A stretch of DNA of 51,252 nucleotides from Thermoplasmatota archaeon (GTDB lineage Archaea; Thermoplasmatota; Thermoplasmata; Thermoplasmatales; Thermoplasmataceae). The DNA lies in contig JAMDBT010000035.1 of the NCBI GenBank assembly GCA_023487205.1, positions 1 through 51,252 of the forward strand, given 5' to 3'. The position numbers were made by a program, and so were the translations under genes. This document shows, in pieces, positions 26,501 through 32,825 of this stretch (position 1 is the stretch's first letter; each line of letters begins with the position of its first letter). A model generated the notes under the pieces. The model was not told where the DNA came from and did not search any database. It worked only from the letters and a program-made list of their open reading frames with translations.

Positions 26501-27229
26501 TTTCTTGCCCGCCTCGATCGCTACCTCCAGCAGTCTGCCCCTCATCGAATTGACGGGGATTTCTCCGAGGTATTTCCTGAGAAAATCGGTGTTGTTAAGT
26601 GCCAGAAACATCGAAACGAGAGAAATGAGCAGGTCCTCATCGTTCCAGCGGGCATACATGGCCTCCAGTACTTTTGCCGATTCACTGGACGGCACACCGG
26701 AAGTAATCCTCTTCAAGATGCCATCAACCTGTTCGCGGGATTCTGCCTGGCCTACTGCCCTCAGGTAAAGTTCAACCGAGACCACGCCGTTGGAAGCGAG
26801 GAATTCCGCTGCCCTTACAAAATCCTTTTCGCTGGTTGCAGCCCTATCTACGATTGAAATAAATCTCGCATAATTTGCGAATCTCCTGTCTGATAAAATC
26901 TTGTGGAAGGCTTCCTTCCTTCTCCCCTCACCAATCAGCGATTCAACCTCAAGAACTGAAGAAAAGAAGTTCAACTTCTCACTGGACTTCAACACCTTCA
27001 TAACGTCGCTTTTCTCGTTGCTGCTTACCAGGGGAGATTCCATGAAAACAATGAGCGAATCCAGGAGATATTGATCGGCCTGCTCATCCTGTGTTCTGAT
27101 CAATTCATTTATGGACTCTACCAGCTTTTCAAATTTCCGCCTGGACAGTTTTTCCGGTTCACCAACTGTGAGACCGGTGATCGACGTTACAATCTTCCTG
27201 GATACCTTGGTCTGTTTCTGATCTGCCAT
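23546..27229 (-). CDS. Giant TPR-repeat protein (1227 residues)
   Basis: A long soluble protein built almost wholly of helical tetratricopeptide-like repeats. Typical units include P-L-I-D-L-A-E-V-F-Y-E-Q-R-R-Y-A-D-S (about 268-285) and L-G-Q-L-Y-Y-L-N-G-K-K-K-D-A-L-R-Y-F-Q-R-A (about 788-808). Another is R-L-Y-D-Y-L-G-R-T-E-N-S-I-E-V-L-K-K-A. The last 250 residues look different, with a winged-helix-like part (T-V-D-R-I-Y-A-F-L-D-E-E-G-Y-Y) and an ending I-G-I-S-Q-A-M-D-I-L-A-L-M-N-Y-L. No signal peptide or membrane helix is seen. TPR solenoids are protein-binding scaffolds, and no enzymatic motif is visible. An SD-like GGAG lies about 8 bases before the ATG. A long inverted repeat sits just upstream (27248-27281). 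It is followed by the coupled S2P gene. Confidence 0.8.
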   Translation of the reverse strand: MADQKQTKVSRKIVTSITGLTVGEPEKLSRRKFEKLVESINELIRTQDEQADQYLLDSLIVFMESPLVSSNEKSDVMKVLKSSEKLNFFSSVLEVESLIGEGRRKEAFHKILSDRRFANYARFISIVDRAATSEKDFVRAAEFLASNGVVSVELYLRAVGQAESREQVDGILKRITSGVPSSESAKVLEAMYARWNDEDLLISLVSMFLALNNTDFLRKYLGEIPVNSMRGRLLEVAIEAGKKIGDLEISLRAARREAELEPDKPGPLIDLAEVFYEQRRYADSSACYEKALSLGGDRQDIVPKLLLVKLKLNDYDGVLQMAPPVETADLEALKSRIAAEMALSRFEDAKKELMVCAQRFGEDKAYLELKLDLEMTLGDQNSAMETAEKILSLDVSNEKSMDLVISTLYSLREYDKLVERYERASSHTESQTVFYVSASIFLGKKDEALYALEKEPSLLMKGQILDAIFLIFRTNEHISGLLGLNVSGRSREIISRLIWEIRGVHAPNLEDLTSMIRETGSVALAWALAKYTVLQGAPGTELHELLTRRQFVSVLSMVELVRSLETEKDLADLRDSEFFMFPMVERLVGLKRLKEAETVLDLTADPKSESAFVQYERALISQGGGNKIQARKHLERALRNLTNAHFLAAMFSISVDDADVAEAKLCLSSFSSIGTLSGIPGDKAIIILQERNLRSIITDSFDVIKDHESDSPWVARMVAEGYAWSGDYLNAARIIDSLCGSEDVIEWDLLRLASVSVSIGQYDHAITVLKALEPRFDTMHVERSLGQLYYLNGKKKDALRYFQRAVDKGGHPSMMPEYAEALIDLKRYDEAEKLLASMSPNLPLLARLLVSALRIDHIKEFMEAEDWKSDGFLEGFEIICEKLWANREIRETAFAIYKRTKDYRLGSIIAEKQEKSNDIRGSIDVRKALMKAYPGEIENSLALARLYDYLGRTENSIEVLKKAVKSARNQEDSKSALNTLIKTYFGNGYFTEVTSLFETMKEPLTGENAGFVIRSYMERNEFDMAEKLMGSNQGGVLNQETFDELNEEMSVRRNFFKITSYAEKLLLTEYRVRKVLDPDKAVSFAGIPIDTVDRIYAFLDEEGYYSDINEDKYEILSRDIIQKAVKKGKAAGVPDLKINVIYANLDSKDIIVAKNLYTYIRKKAKAKRSPDPNNSENSKLLRSAVRLGVKPNPLEIAYALRIGISQAMDILALMNYLYSINRPGGGT

Positions 27230-27247
27230 TTAGCACTCCAGCCAACT

Positions 27248-27281
27248 GCACCTGGGCATTAGAGAGCCTATGCACAGGTGC
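27248..27281. promoter_or_regulatory. 34-bp imperfect inverted repeat upstream of TPR gene
   Basis: The left arm GCACCTGGGCAT (27248-27259) and right arm ATGCACAGGTGC (27270-27281) pair at 11 of 12 positions around a 10-base loop. It begins 19 bases before the TPR ATG in the 133-base gap before the divergent phosphohexomutase gene. It could be an operator or a hairpin in the TPR mRNA leader. Confidence 0.55.
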
Positions 27282-27332
27282 CTTAATCATTTTTGCTCAG
27301 GCGAAGCCACTGGTATATGATACATTCCCGTG

Positions 27333-27341
27333 TTTTTATAC
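27333..27341 (+). promoter_or_regulatory. TATA box of phosphohexomutase gene
   Basis: TTTTTATAC is centred about 26 bases before the ATG at 27363, which predicts a leaderless transcript. The spacing favours 27363 over the out-of-frame ATG at 27359. Confidence 0.55.
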
Positions 27342-27362
27342 TGCCCACCGATATGCCTATGA

Positions 27363-28724
27363 ATGCAGGCTTCCGGCAACGCACATGGGAGACTCTTTGG
27401 CACAAACGGGATCAGGGGAAAGCCAAACGAACTCCTGACAACGGACTTTGTTTCATCGATTGGGAAGGCCGCAGCGACCATGTTCCTGTCTAAGAGAATT
27501 GCCATTGGTCGTGATACAAGGACCAGCGGTGCCATGGTAATGTCTGCGCTTGTTTCCGGCATCATGTCGACCGGTACCGATGCCATTGATCTCGGTGTTC
27601 TCCCCACCCCCGGACTGCAATATTACTGCCTGTTGAATTCCTTACCCGGCGTCATGATCACTGCATCTCATAACCCCGCAGAGTACAACGGAATTAAGTG
27701 CATAGATATCGACGGAACTGAATTGTCCCAGGAAAAGGAGATTGAAATCGAGAAGATACATTTCACCGGAAAGTACAAAGTTTCAGGCTGGCAATCAGTT
27801 GGAGTCGCTTTGCAGGACAATACAGCTGCAAGAACGTACATTGAGGCCGTCCTGTCAAAGGTAAAACGCGACGTAGTAGTATCTGCAGGATTCAGGGTTG
27901 CTGCAGATCCTGCTTGCGGAGGCGCTTACTATACCACCCCGTTTCTGTTAAGAGAACTTGGCTGTTCTCTCACCACCATTAACGGTTTTCCCGATGGGAT
28001 GTTCACCTCAAGAAATCCCGAGCCCCGCCCGGAGAACCTTTCCGCTCTTCTGACTCTTATGAAAGACGGGTCCTATGACATCGGGATAGCCCACGACGGT
28101 GATGCAGACCGGGCAGCTTTCGTCGATTCGAGTGGGAAGTTTGTTGAAGGCGATTTGATCCTCAGCCTGCTTATCAAACACCGTTCCAGGAAGGGCGACG
28201 TAATAGTCACCCCCATAAGCACCTCCGATTCTGTTGATGATTCTGCAAGTGAAGTCGGGGCAACTGTCATCAGGACAAAAGTCGGCGCGCCAATTGTTGC
28301 CAGGACAATGATAGACGGGAAGGCCTCCCTGGGAGGTGAGGAGAATGGCGGGATGATTTTCGGCGACCATCAGTACTGCCGCGACGGAGCAATGACTGTG
28401 GCCAGAGTGCTGGAGATAATGGCCGAGACTGGAAAGAGCCTGTCGGAGTTGCTTTCCGAAGTCAAGCGTTACCACATGAAGAAAGGATCTGCACATTTCA
28501 GCGGAAAATGGGAGTCCCTGGAGAAGTTCATCGTGGAGAGGTCCAACCCGGAGAGAGTGGACAGGACTGACGGGATCAAGATCTACGTTAAGGATGGCTG
28601 GGCGCTGGTGCGTAAGTCTGGCACAGAACCGATTGTCAGGGTATATGCGCATTCCAGGACCGAGGCTGGATGTACCAGGATCTTCTCCGAGTTCTCTTCA
28701 CTTGTCCATGATTTTAGGCCCTAA
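27363..28724 (+). CDS. Phosphohexomutase (phosphoglucosamine / phosphomannomutase family)
   Basis: An alpha-D-phosphohexomutase of 453 residues that moves a phosphate between C6 and C1 of a hexose via a phosphoserine. All four active-site loops are present: T-A-S-H-N-P with the phosphoserine at 102, the metal loop D-G-D-A-D-R, the sugar loop G-E-E-N-G-G, and the phosphate loop R-K-S-G-T-E-P. The N-terminal L-F-G-T-N-G-I-R-G motif is typical of the GlmM/ManB group. Whether the substrate is glucosamine, mannose or glucose phosphate is not decidable by eye. The product would feed nucleotide-sugar synthesis for glycosylation (aglB and GT2 are nearby). The stop overlaps the convergent CDP-alcohol transferase gene by 27 bases. 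Confidence 0.93.
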   Translation: MQASGNAHGRLFGTNGIRGKPNELLTTDFVSSIGKAAATMFLSKRIAIGRDTRTSGAMVMSALVSGIMSTGTDAIDLGVLPTPGLQYYCLLNSLPGVMITASHNPAEYNGIKCIDIDGTELSQEKEIEIEKIHFTGKYKVSGWQSVGVALQDNTAARTYIEAVLSKVKRDVVVSAGFRVAADPACGGAYYTTPFLLRELGCSLTTINGFPDGMFTSRNPEPRPENLSALLTLMKDGSYDIGIAHDGDADRAAFVDSSGKFVEGDLILSLLIKHRSRKGDVIVTPISTSDSVDDSASEVGATVIRTKVGAPIVARTMIDGKASLGGEENGGMIFGDHQYCRDGAMTVARVLEIMAETGKSLSELLSEVKRYHMKKGSAHFSGKWESLEKFIVERSNPERVDRTDGIKIYVKDGWALVRKSGTEPIVRVYAHSRTEAGCTRIFSEFSSLVHDFRP

Positions 28725-29309
28725 ATTCCTGTACGCATTGCCGAATCTGAGAAATGCGGTTCCAAATCCTCCGAGAAAGAACCACAGGAGCACAATGGTT
28801 GTGACATCCACCGGGAAGTACCACGCGAAGGTATACGGAACAAAGAATTGCACGATGGTAGCAACCATTACCACCACCAGTCTGTAAGCCCGCCCCATTG
28901 GTCCCGAATAGTCTCTGCCGAGCCCAAGCGCCTGCGACTGCGTGCCCATGTAACTGGTCATCATTATACCGGTTACAGCGCCAATGCAAAGGTACGGATT
29001 GGAATAGAAGCTCAGACCCATCCCCACAATGATCATCAGGTCCGAATACCTGTCAACGGTATGATCGAGGAGATCGCCCCTGGGAGATGTCTTCCCCTGG
29101 TGCCTTGCTGCCTCCCCGTCCGCGGCATCGAGGTACGATGAAAACAGTATTGCAAGGAATGAGAATATTAGAAAAATGCTTCCAAAGTAATAGAGTAAAC
29201 CGCCGATCCCTGCGAGCAACAGGGAAAGGACGGTGAGAGCCTGCGGGTTGGCATTCAGAAGCGGTTTCGCCAGAGTGTGTGCAACGCCCGCGCCCTTGCG
29301 ATCCTCCAT
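28698..29309 (-). CDS. CDP-alcohol phosphatidyltransferase (probable archaetidylinositol-phosphate synthase)
   Basis: A 203-residue integral membrane enzyme with about six helices. The CDP-alcohol phosphotransferase signature is complete: D-A-A-D-G-E-A-A-R, then eight residues, then G-D-L-L-D-H-T-V-D (about 61-86). Enzymes of this class move a phosphoalcohol from CDP-archaeol or similar to a second alcohol, building phospholipid head groups. Euryarchaeal proteins of this size in comparable operons are archaetidylinositol-phosphate synthases, so that product is plausible. The exact acceptor is not readable. It is the last gene of the six-gene minus-strand operon that starts with hel308, 19 bases after the AK6 gene. 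Its end overlaps the phosphohexomutase gene. Confidence 0.88.
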   Translation of the reverse strand: MEDRKGAGVAHTLAKPLLNANPQALTVLSLLLAGIGGLLYYFGSIFLIFSFLAILFSSYLDAADGEAARHQGKTSPRGDLLDHTVDRYSDLMIIVGMGLSFYSNPYLCIGAVTGIMMTSYMGTQSQALGLGRDYSGPMGRAYRLVVVMVATIVQFFVPYTFAWYFPVDVTTIVLLWFFLGGFGTAFLRFGNAYRNLGPKIMDK

Positions 29310-29328
29310 GCCACGGTAATTGCAGTGT

Positions 29329-29781
29329 CTATTTTTGCCTTGTCTTCAATGCTATGTTCCTTATCTCTCTTGCAATGTCCAGGATGCTCTTTCCGGAAGT
29401 ATTGAGAATGGTGACTCTGGAAGAAGGCAGATTCTGCAGGGCTTCGTAGTATATGGCCCCGGACCTCTGCGTTTCAATATTGTCGGAAATCTTCTCCTGT
29501 GGATAGCCCCGGCTCCTCATCCTCGCCTCCAGATCGTCTTCGCTGGAGGTAAGAATTATTACGCTCTGGCAGTTCAACAGGTGCGAGAAATGCGATTCGC
29601 ATACCTCCGTCTCCCGGTCTGTGATTTTCCGCATACAATCGATGTCTGCTTCTCCGTCCTGCACACAGTCTGGATATAATTCCTCCGCGGAAACACAATT
29701 TATTCCCATCTTCGACAGCTCCCTGCATACCGATGTTTTTCCGGTACCGGGTACCCCGGACAGGCAGATCAGCCTAAGCAC
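29329..29781 (-). CDS. Adenylate kinase-like NTPase of the AK6/Fap7 family
   Basis: From the GTG at 29779-29781 the protein is 150 residues. It has a P-loop G-V-P-G-T-G-K-T-S at 9-17 and the AK6-type features E-S-H-F-S-H-L-L (the G-H-L-x-H-L-L lid region), L-E-A-R-M-R-S-R-G-Y and K-I-S-D-N-I-E-T. AK6/Fap7 (hCINAP) enzymes bind ribosomal protein uS11 and help maturation of small-subunit rRNA, besides having adenylate kinase activity. A longer open frame to 29937 exists but lies inside the tiaS gene. The P-loop starts almost at residue 1 from the GTG, as usual for this family, so the short form is chosen. It overlaps tiaS by 8 bases. Confidence 0.85.
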   Translation of the reverse strand: MLRLICLSGVPGTGKTSVCRELSKMGINCVSAEELYPDCVQDGEADIDCMRKITDRETEVCESHFSHLLNCQSVIILTSSEDDLEARMRSRGYPQEKISDNIETQRSGAIYYEALQNLPSSRVTILNTSGKSILDIAREIRNIALKTRQK

Positions 29782-31063
29782 TCTCCGCCAAATCCAGGCC
29801 CACCGGCCTGTACAGGTGCCGTTGAGAAGATGGCGGCGCCTGGAACCATCCTCTGGCCAGCTCCCTTTGATCCTCAATGAATGAATTGAAATCACACGTG
29901 TTTCCGCACGAAACACATTTCCTTGTTCCCTTTCCAACGTTCCTCATCTGCGAATCACATCTCCTGCATCTTCCCGAAGACCGGCTGAACGATCTGGAGG
30001 CTGAGACGACCTCCATCTTTTCCAGATTCAGGACTCCAGAATTGTATGATCCAAAGATCCTGATCAGGTCACCCGGTTCAAGACTGGAAAAGGCATGCCT
30101 CAATCGCTTGGATGGCTCAAAAGCAGCCACTTCCACCTTATTGCCCTTCCAGTCAACGGTGCAGAACCAGTGGCCTCCGGTCCTGGACACAGGAGTCGAA
30201 CTGACGACGCAGGTAATGCTGCAGGAAATCATGTCTGTCAGGCGATCCGGATTTTCCACGATGTGATCGTCCGTCCCCTGGTTCGTCTCGAATATGAGGC
30301 TGCTGGAACAAGCCATGGTTTCGTTGAATGCCGCGGAGGAATTCATCTCCAGCAGCGACTGGAAGTTGATGGATCTGATCCCGGCAAAGACAGGCGTTCT
30401 CGGCGACGGAAAAATAAGGGGGGTGTTACGATCCCCGTCTGTCGAATTGAATACCCCCTGGAAGGTTTCTGTCCAGTTTGCGATCTTCATTCTCTGCGTC
30501 CGGGAAAGAGCGGGACCAGTCCGGTCATACACTATGAGCTCAAAAGTTCTCCTCCTCTTCCTCCATGCCAGGGCCGCGGATGCCCCAATGATCCCCCGAC
30601 CGTTGCCGAATTCCCTGTATGCAGCACCGTGATCCCTGATCGCCGCCAGGGCCTCTTCTTTCTGCATTTCCCGCTGTAATGTATCATGATAGAGTTTCTC
30701 CGGGAACGCCTTTTCCGAGACCACTATTCCCGGGTTCGTGTTCTCATCTCTTTCGTACATACCCCCCACGATGGACGCGGCAATGTCTGCGACTTCTTCC
30801 GGGTCCCCGTCCAGGTGGCCTCCCGGCCAGCTATATATGGGATTTCCCATCCAGGTTCCGACCTGAGTCTTCGATCCATTTCCTTCCCCGAACTCCGCGC
30901 ACAGGGCTGCATTGCCTCGCGTCTTGTACCTGATATTGGGATTGAGCCTGACAAGTCCCGGAAGACCAATAAGATCCAGGCCTATCTCATGAATTAGCCG
31001 CACCATGAGGTAGGTAGTGCACATCCCGCGCGGGGAATCAGTGTCGTCTATTGCCAGGAGCAA
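29774..31063 (-). CDS. tiaS: tRNA(Ile2) 2-agmatinylcytidine synthetase TiaS
   Basis: TiaS attaches agmatine to C34 of tRNA(Ile2) using ATP, which lets the anticodon read AUA. The 429 residues match the family. The N terminus shows the kinase-like motif A-I-D-D-T-D-S-P-R-G-M-C-T-T-Y. After the central catalytic region comes an OB-like domain (V-S-S-T-P-V-S-R-T-G-G-H-W). A C-terminal zinc ribbon follows with C-R-R-C and C-V-S-C-G. Start is TTG at 31061-31063, directly abutting the uppS stop. The 3' end overlaps the AK6 gene. It belongs to a cluster of tRNA- and rRNA-processing genes with trm5 and AK6. Confidence 0.94.
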   Translation of the reverse strand: MLLAIDDTDSPRGMCTTYLMVRLIHEIGLDLIGLPGLVRLNPNIRYKTRGNAALCAEFGEGNGSKTQVGTWMGNPIYSWPGGHLDGDPEEVADIAASIVGGMYERDENTNPGIVVSEKAFPEKLYHDTLQREMQKEEALAAIRDHGAAYREFGNGRGIIGASAALAWRKRRRTFELIVYDRTGPALSRTQRMKIANWTETFQGVFNSTDGDRNTPLIFPSPRTPVFAGIRSINFQSLLEMNSSAAFNETMACSSSLIFETNQGTDDHIVENPDRLTDMISCSITCVVSSTPVSRTGGHWFCTVDWKGNKVEVAAFEPSKRLRHAFSSLEPGDLIRIFGSYNSGVLNLEKMEVVSASRSFSRSSGRCRRCDSQMRNVGKGTRKCVSCGNTCDFNSFIEDQRELARGWFQAPPSSQRHLYRPVGLDLAESA

Positions 31064-31846
31064 TCAGGAACCAAACCTCCTCTTTCTGGTCTGGTAGGAG
31101 TGGATGGCCTTCAGAAAATCGATCTTCTTCAGGTCGGGCCAGTTTACTTCCGAGAAGTAAAGTTCCGAATAAGCCGATTGCCAAAGCAGGAAGTTGGAAA
31201 CCCTCTCCTCCCCGCTGGTTCTCAGGACGAGGTCCGGGTCTGGAATTGTCCCGTCGTACAGGTATTTGCGAAAAGTAGCCTCAGAAATGTCAGCGGATTC
31301 CATCTTCCCGGCCTTCACGTCCTCGGAGATCTGTTTAACTGCATCCAGAATTTCAGTCCTGCCCCCGTACCCGATTGCCAGGTTAAGCCGGAAGTCATTG
31401 TATTCCTTGGTCCTGTCTTCCGCAAGTGCGATCGCTTTTCTCAGGTCCGGGGGCAATGAGTCAATCCTTCCGAGCACCTTAACGCGAATCCTGTTTTCTG
31501 TCACCCGCTTATCATCGACAAGCTCGTTCAGGGAATCCGTGAGAAGATCGAAGAGAAACTGGACCTCCTCTGGATTTCGCCTGAAGTTCTCCGTGGAAAA
31601 ACCATAGACGGTAACTACCTTTATTCCTATTTCCCTGCACCAGTCAAGCACATCTTCGAGTTTTTCCTTTCCCTTAAGGTGCCCTTCATTGGCGCTTATT
31701 CCCGTCAGGGAAGCGTATCTCCTGTTTCCATCGGTGATGATGGCAACGTGGTTGGGAACTGGCATGGATTTAACCTCTTCCCAGACTACTTTTTCGTAGA
31801 TTTCGGAAGCGATGTCCCCAATCTTCTCAGTTATGGTCAATGACAA
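31064..31846 (-). CDS. uppS: Cis-prenyltransferase (undecaprenyl/dolichyl diphosphate synthase type)
   Basis: A 260-residue cis-isoprenyl diphosphate synthase that adds isopentenyl units in cis to make the long polyprenyl diphosphate from which the lipid carrier for N-glycosylation is formed. Motifs in order are I-I-T-D-G-N-R-R-Y (catalytic Asp), G-H-L-K-G, V-Y-G-F-S-T-E-N-F, L-R-T-S-G-E-E-R-V-S-N-F-L-L-W-Q and S-E-L-Y-F. The product is expected to be long-chain (C55-C60 range in archaea), but chain length is not readable. Start is TTG at 31844-31846 or a nearby second TTG. It is coupled to tiaS, whose TTG follows the stop without gap. The aglB product elsewhere in the window uses such a carrier. 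Confidence 0.93.
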   Translation of the reverse strand: MSLTITEKIGDIASEIYEKVVWEEVKSMPVPNHVAIITDGNRRYASLTGISANEGHLKGKEKLEDVLDWCREIGIKVVTVYGFSTENFRRNPEEVQFLFDLLTDSLNELVDDKRVTENRIRVKVLGRIDSLPPDLRKAIALAEDRTKEYNDFRLNLAIGYGGRTEILDAVKQISEDVKAGKMESADISEATFRKYLYDGTIPDPDLVLRTSGEERVSNFLLWQSAYSELYFSEVNWPDLKKIDFLKAIHSYQTRKRRFGS

Positions 31847-31862
31847 GAAAATAGCTGAAAAT

Positions 31863-32825
31863 CTAATTAATTTTGCCCGTTCTTTTTTTCAGCTCAAGAG
31901 AAAACATGAATTCCGTCTTTGACAGCGAGTGAACCTGCCTCTTCGAGACAAGATCGAACCCCTCTTCCCTCATGGACTCCATCCTCTCCTCAAGATTTTC
32001 CACCTTCATGTTCTCGTAGTAATTTATCAATCCACCTTCTTTCAATGCTGACGAGGCCAGCTGTAAATAATCTCCCGAGCTCTCGGGCAGGTTCATTAAG
32101 ATCCTGTCGAATCCCTTCATGCCGGGAACCACTGCCGCTGCATCTCCCAATATAGGATGTATTGTTCCGATGAGGCGGTTGTGCTTGATATTTTCATTGA
32201 GCAGCTGTATTGCAGTGGGGTTCTTGTCTATGGCAGACACTTCACAACTGTGGTATTTTGCAATAGTAAGGGAAAATGGCCCAACTCCACAGAACATGTC
32301 CAGGATTTTTTCGCCGTCTTTCACCTTTTTTGAAAGCAACAGTCTCTCGGTGGCAAGCCTTGGGGAGAAGTATACCGTCTCCAGGTCCACGATCATCTCC
32401 ACTCCGTTCTCTCTGTGGATGGCCCTCCTGTTTTCCTCCCCTGAAACCAGCAGCAGATTCCTCAGCCTGTATTCTCCGCTTATTCCGGTGTCCATGTAGA
32501 CCGATCTAATCCCCCTGTTATCCTCCAGAATAGATTTTGCAAGACGCAATGCAGAATCACGGTCCTTGGTCTTGATTATTGCTATGGACCCGATGGCGTC
32601 GAAAGAACCGGATACCTTCTGGGGCCTTGCGAGTGACTCCCTTTGTTTTCCTTTGGTCCTTACGGACTCGATTCCCTCGATCTGAGCATCGTCCTTCACC
32701 GGGATATATACAAAATCCCCTTCGCTGAAGACCGAGAAGTCCATTAGCCTCTGGCCATGTCTGCGGGCACTTGCCATAACGGAGTTAGCGCTTGACTTGG
32801 GAACCTTCAGATGCCTTACTTCCAA
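31863..32825 (-). CDS. trm5: tRNA (guanine37-N1)-methyltransferase Trm5
   Basis: Trm5 methylates N1 of G37 next to the anticodon of several tRNAs, preventing +1 frameshifting, and uses SAM. The 320 residues include a D1-like N-terminal part and a Rossmann-fold methyltransferase domain. The SAM-binding motif is I-L-D-M-F-C-G-V-G-P-F-S-L and the catalytic motif N-L-P-E-S-S, equivalent to the N-P-P-Y-type motif. S-A-I-D-K-N-P-T-A is motif II. The start is TTG (32823-32825), overlapping the hel308 stop by 10 bases. It is followed by uppS after a 16-base gap. Confidence 0.92.
   Translation of the reverse strand: MEVRHLKVPKSSANSVMASARRHGQRLMDFSVFSEGDFVYIPVKDDAQIEGIESVRTKGKQRESLARPQKVSGSFDAIGSIAIIKTKDRDSALRLAKSILEDNRGIRSVYMDTGISGEYRLRNLLLVSGEENRRAIHRENGVEMIVDLETVYFSPRLATERLLLSKKVKDGEKILDMFCGVGPFSLTIAKYHSCEVSAIDKNPTAIQLLNENIKHNRLIGTIHPILGDAAAVVPGMKGFDRILMNLPESSGDYLQLASSALKEGGLINYYENMKVENLEERMESMREEGFDLVSKRQVHSLSKTEFMFSLELKKRTGKIN

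Noticed and set aside
28008-28652. 214-residue minus-strand frame inside the phosphohexomutase gene
   Set aside because: Fully antisense to a gene with all active-site motifs; no recognisable domain of its own.
29782-29937. Upstream extension of the AK6 frame
   Set aside because: It lies inside tiaS in another frame, and the P-loop normally begins near residue 5-10 in AK6 proteins.
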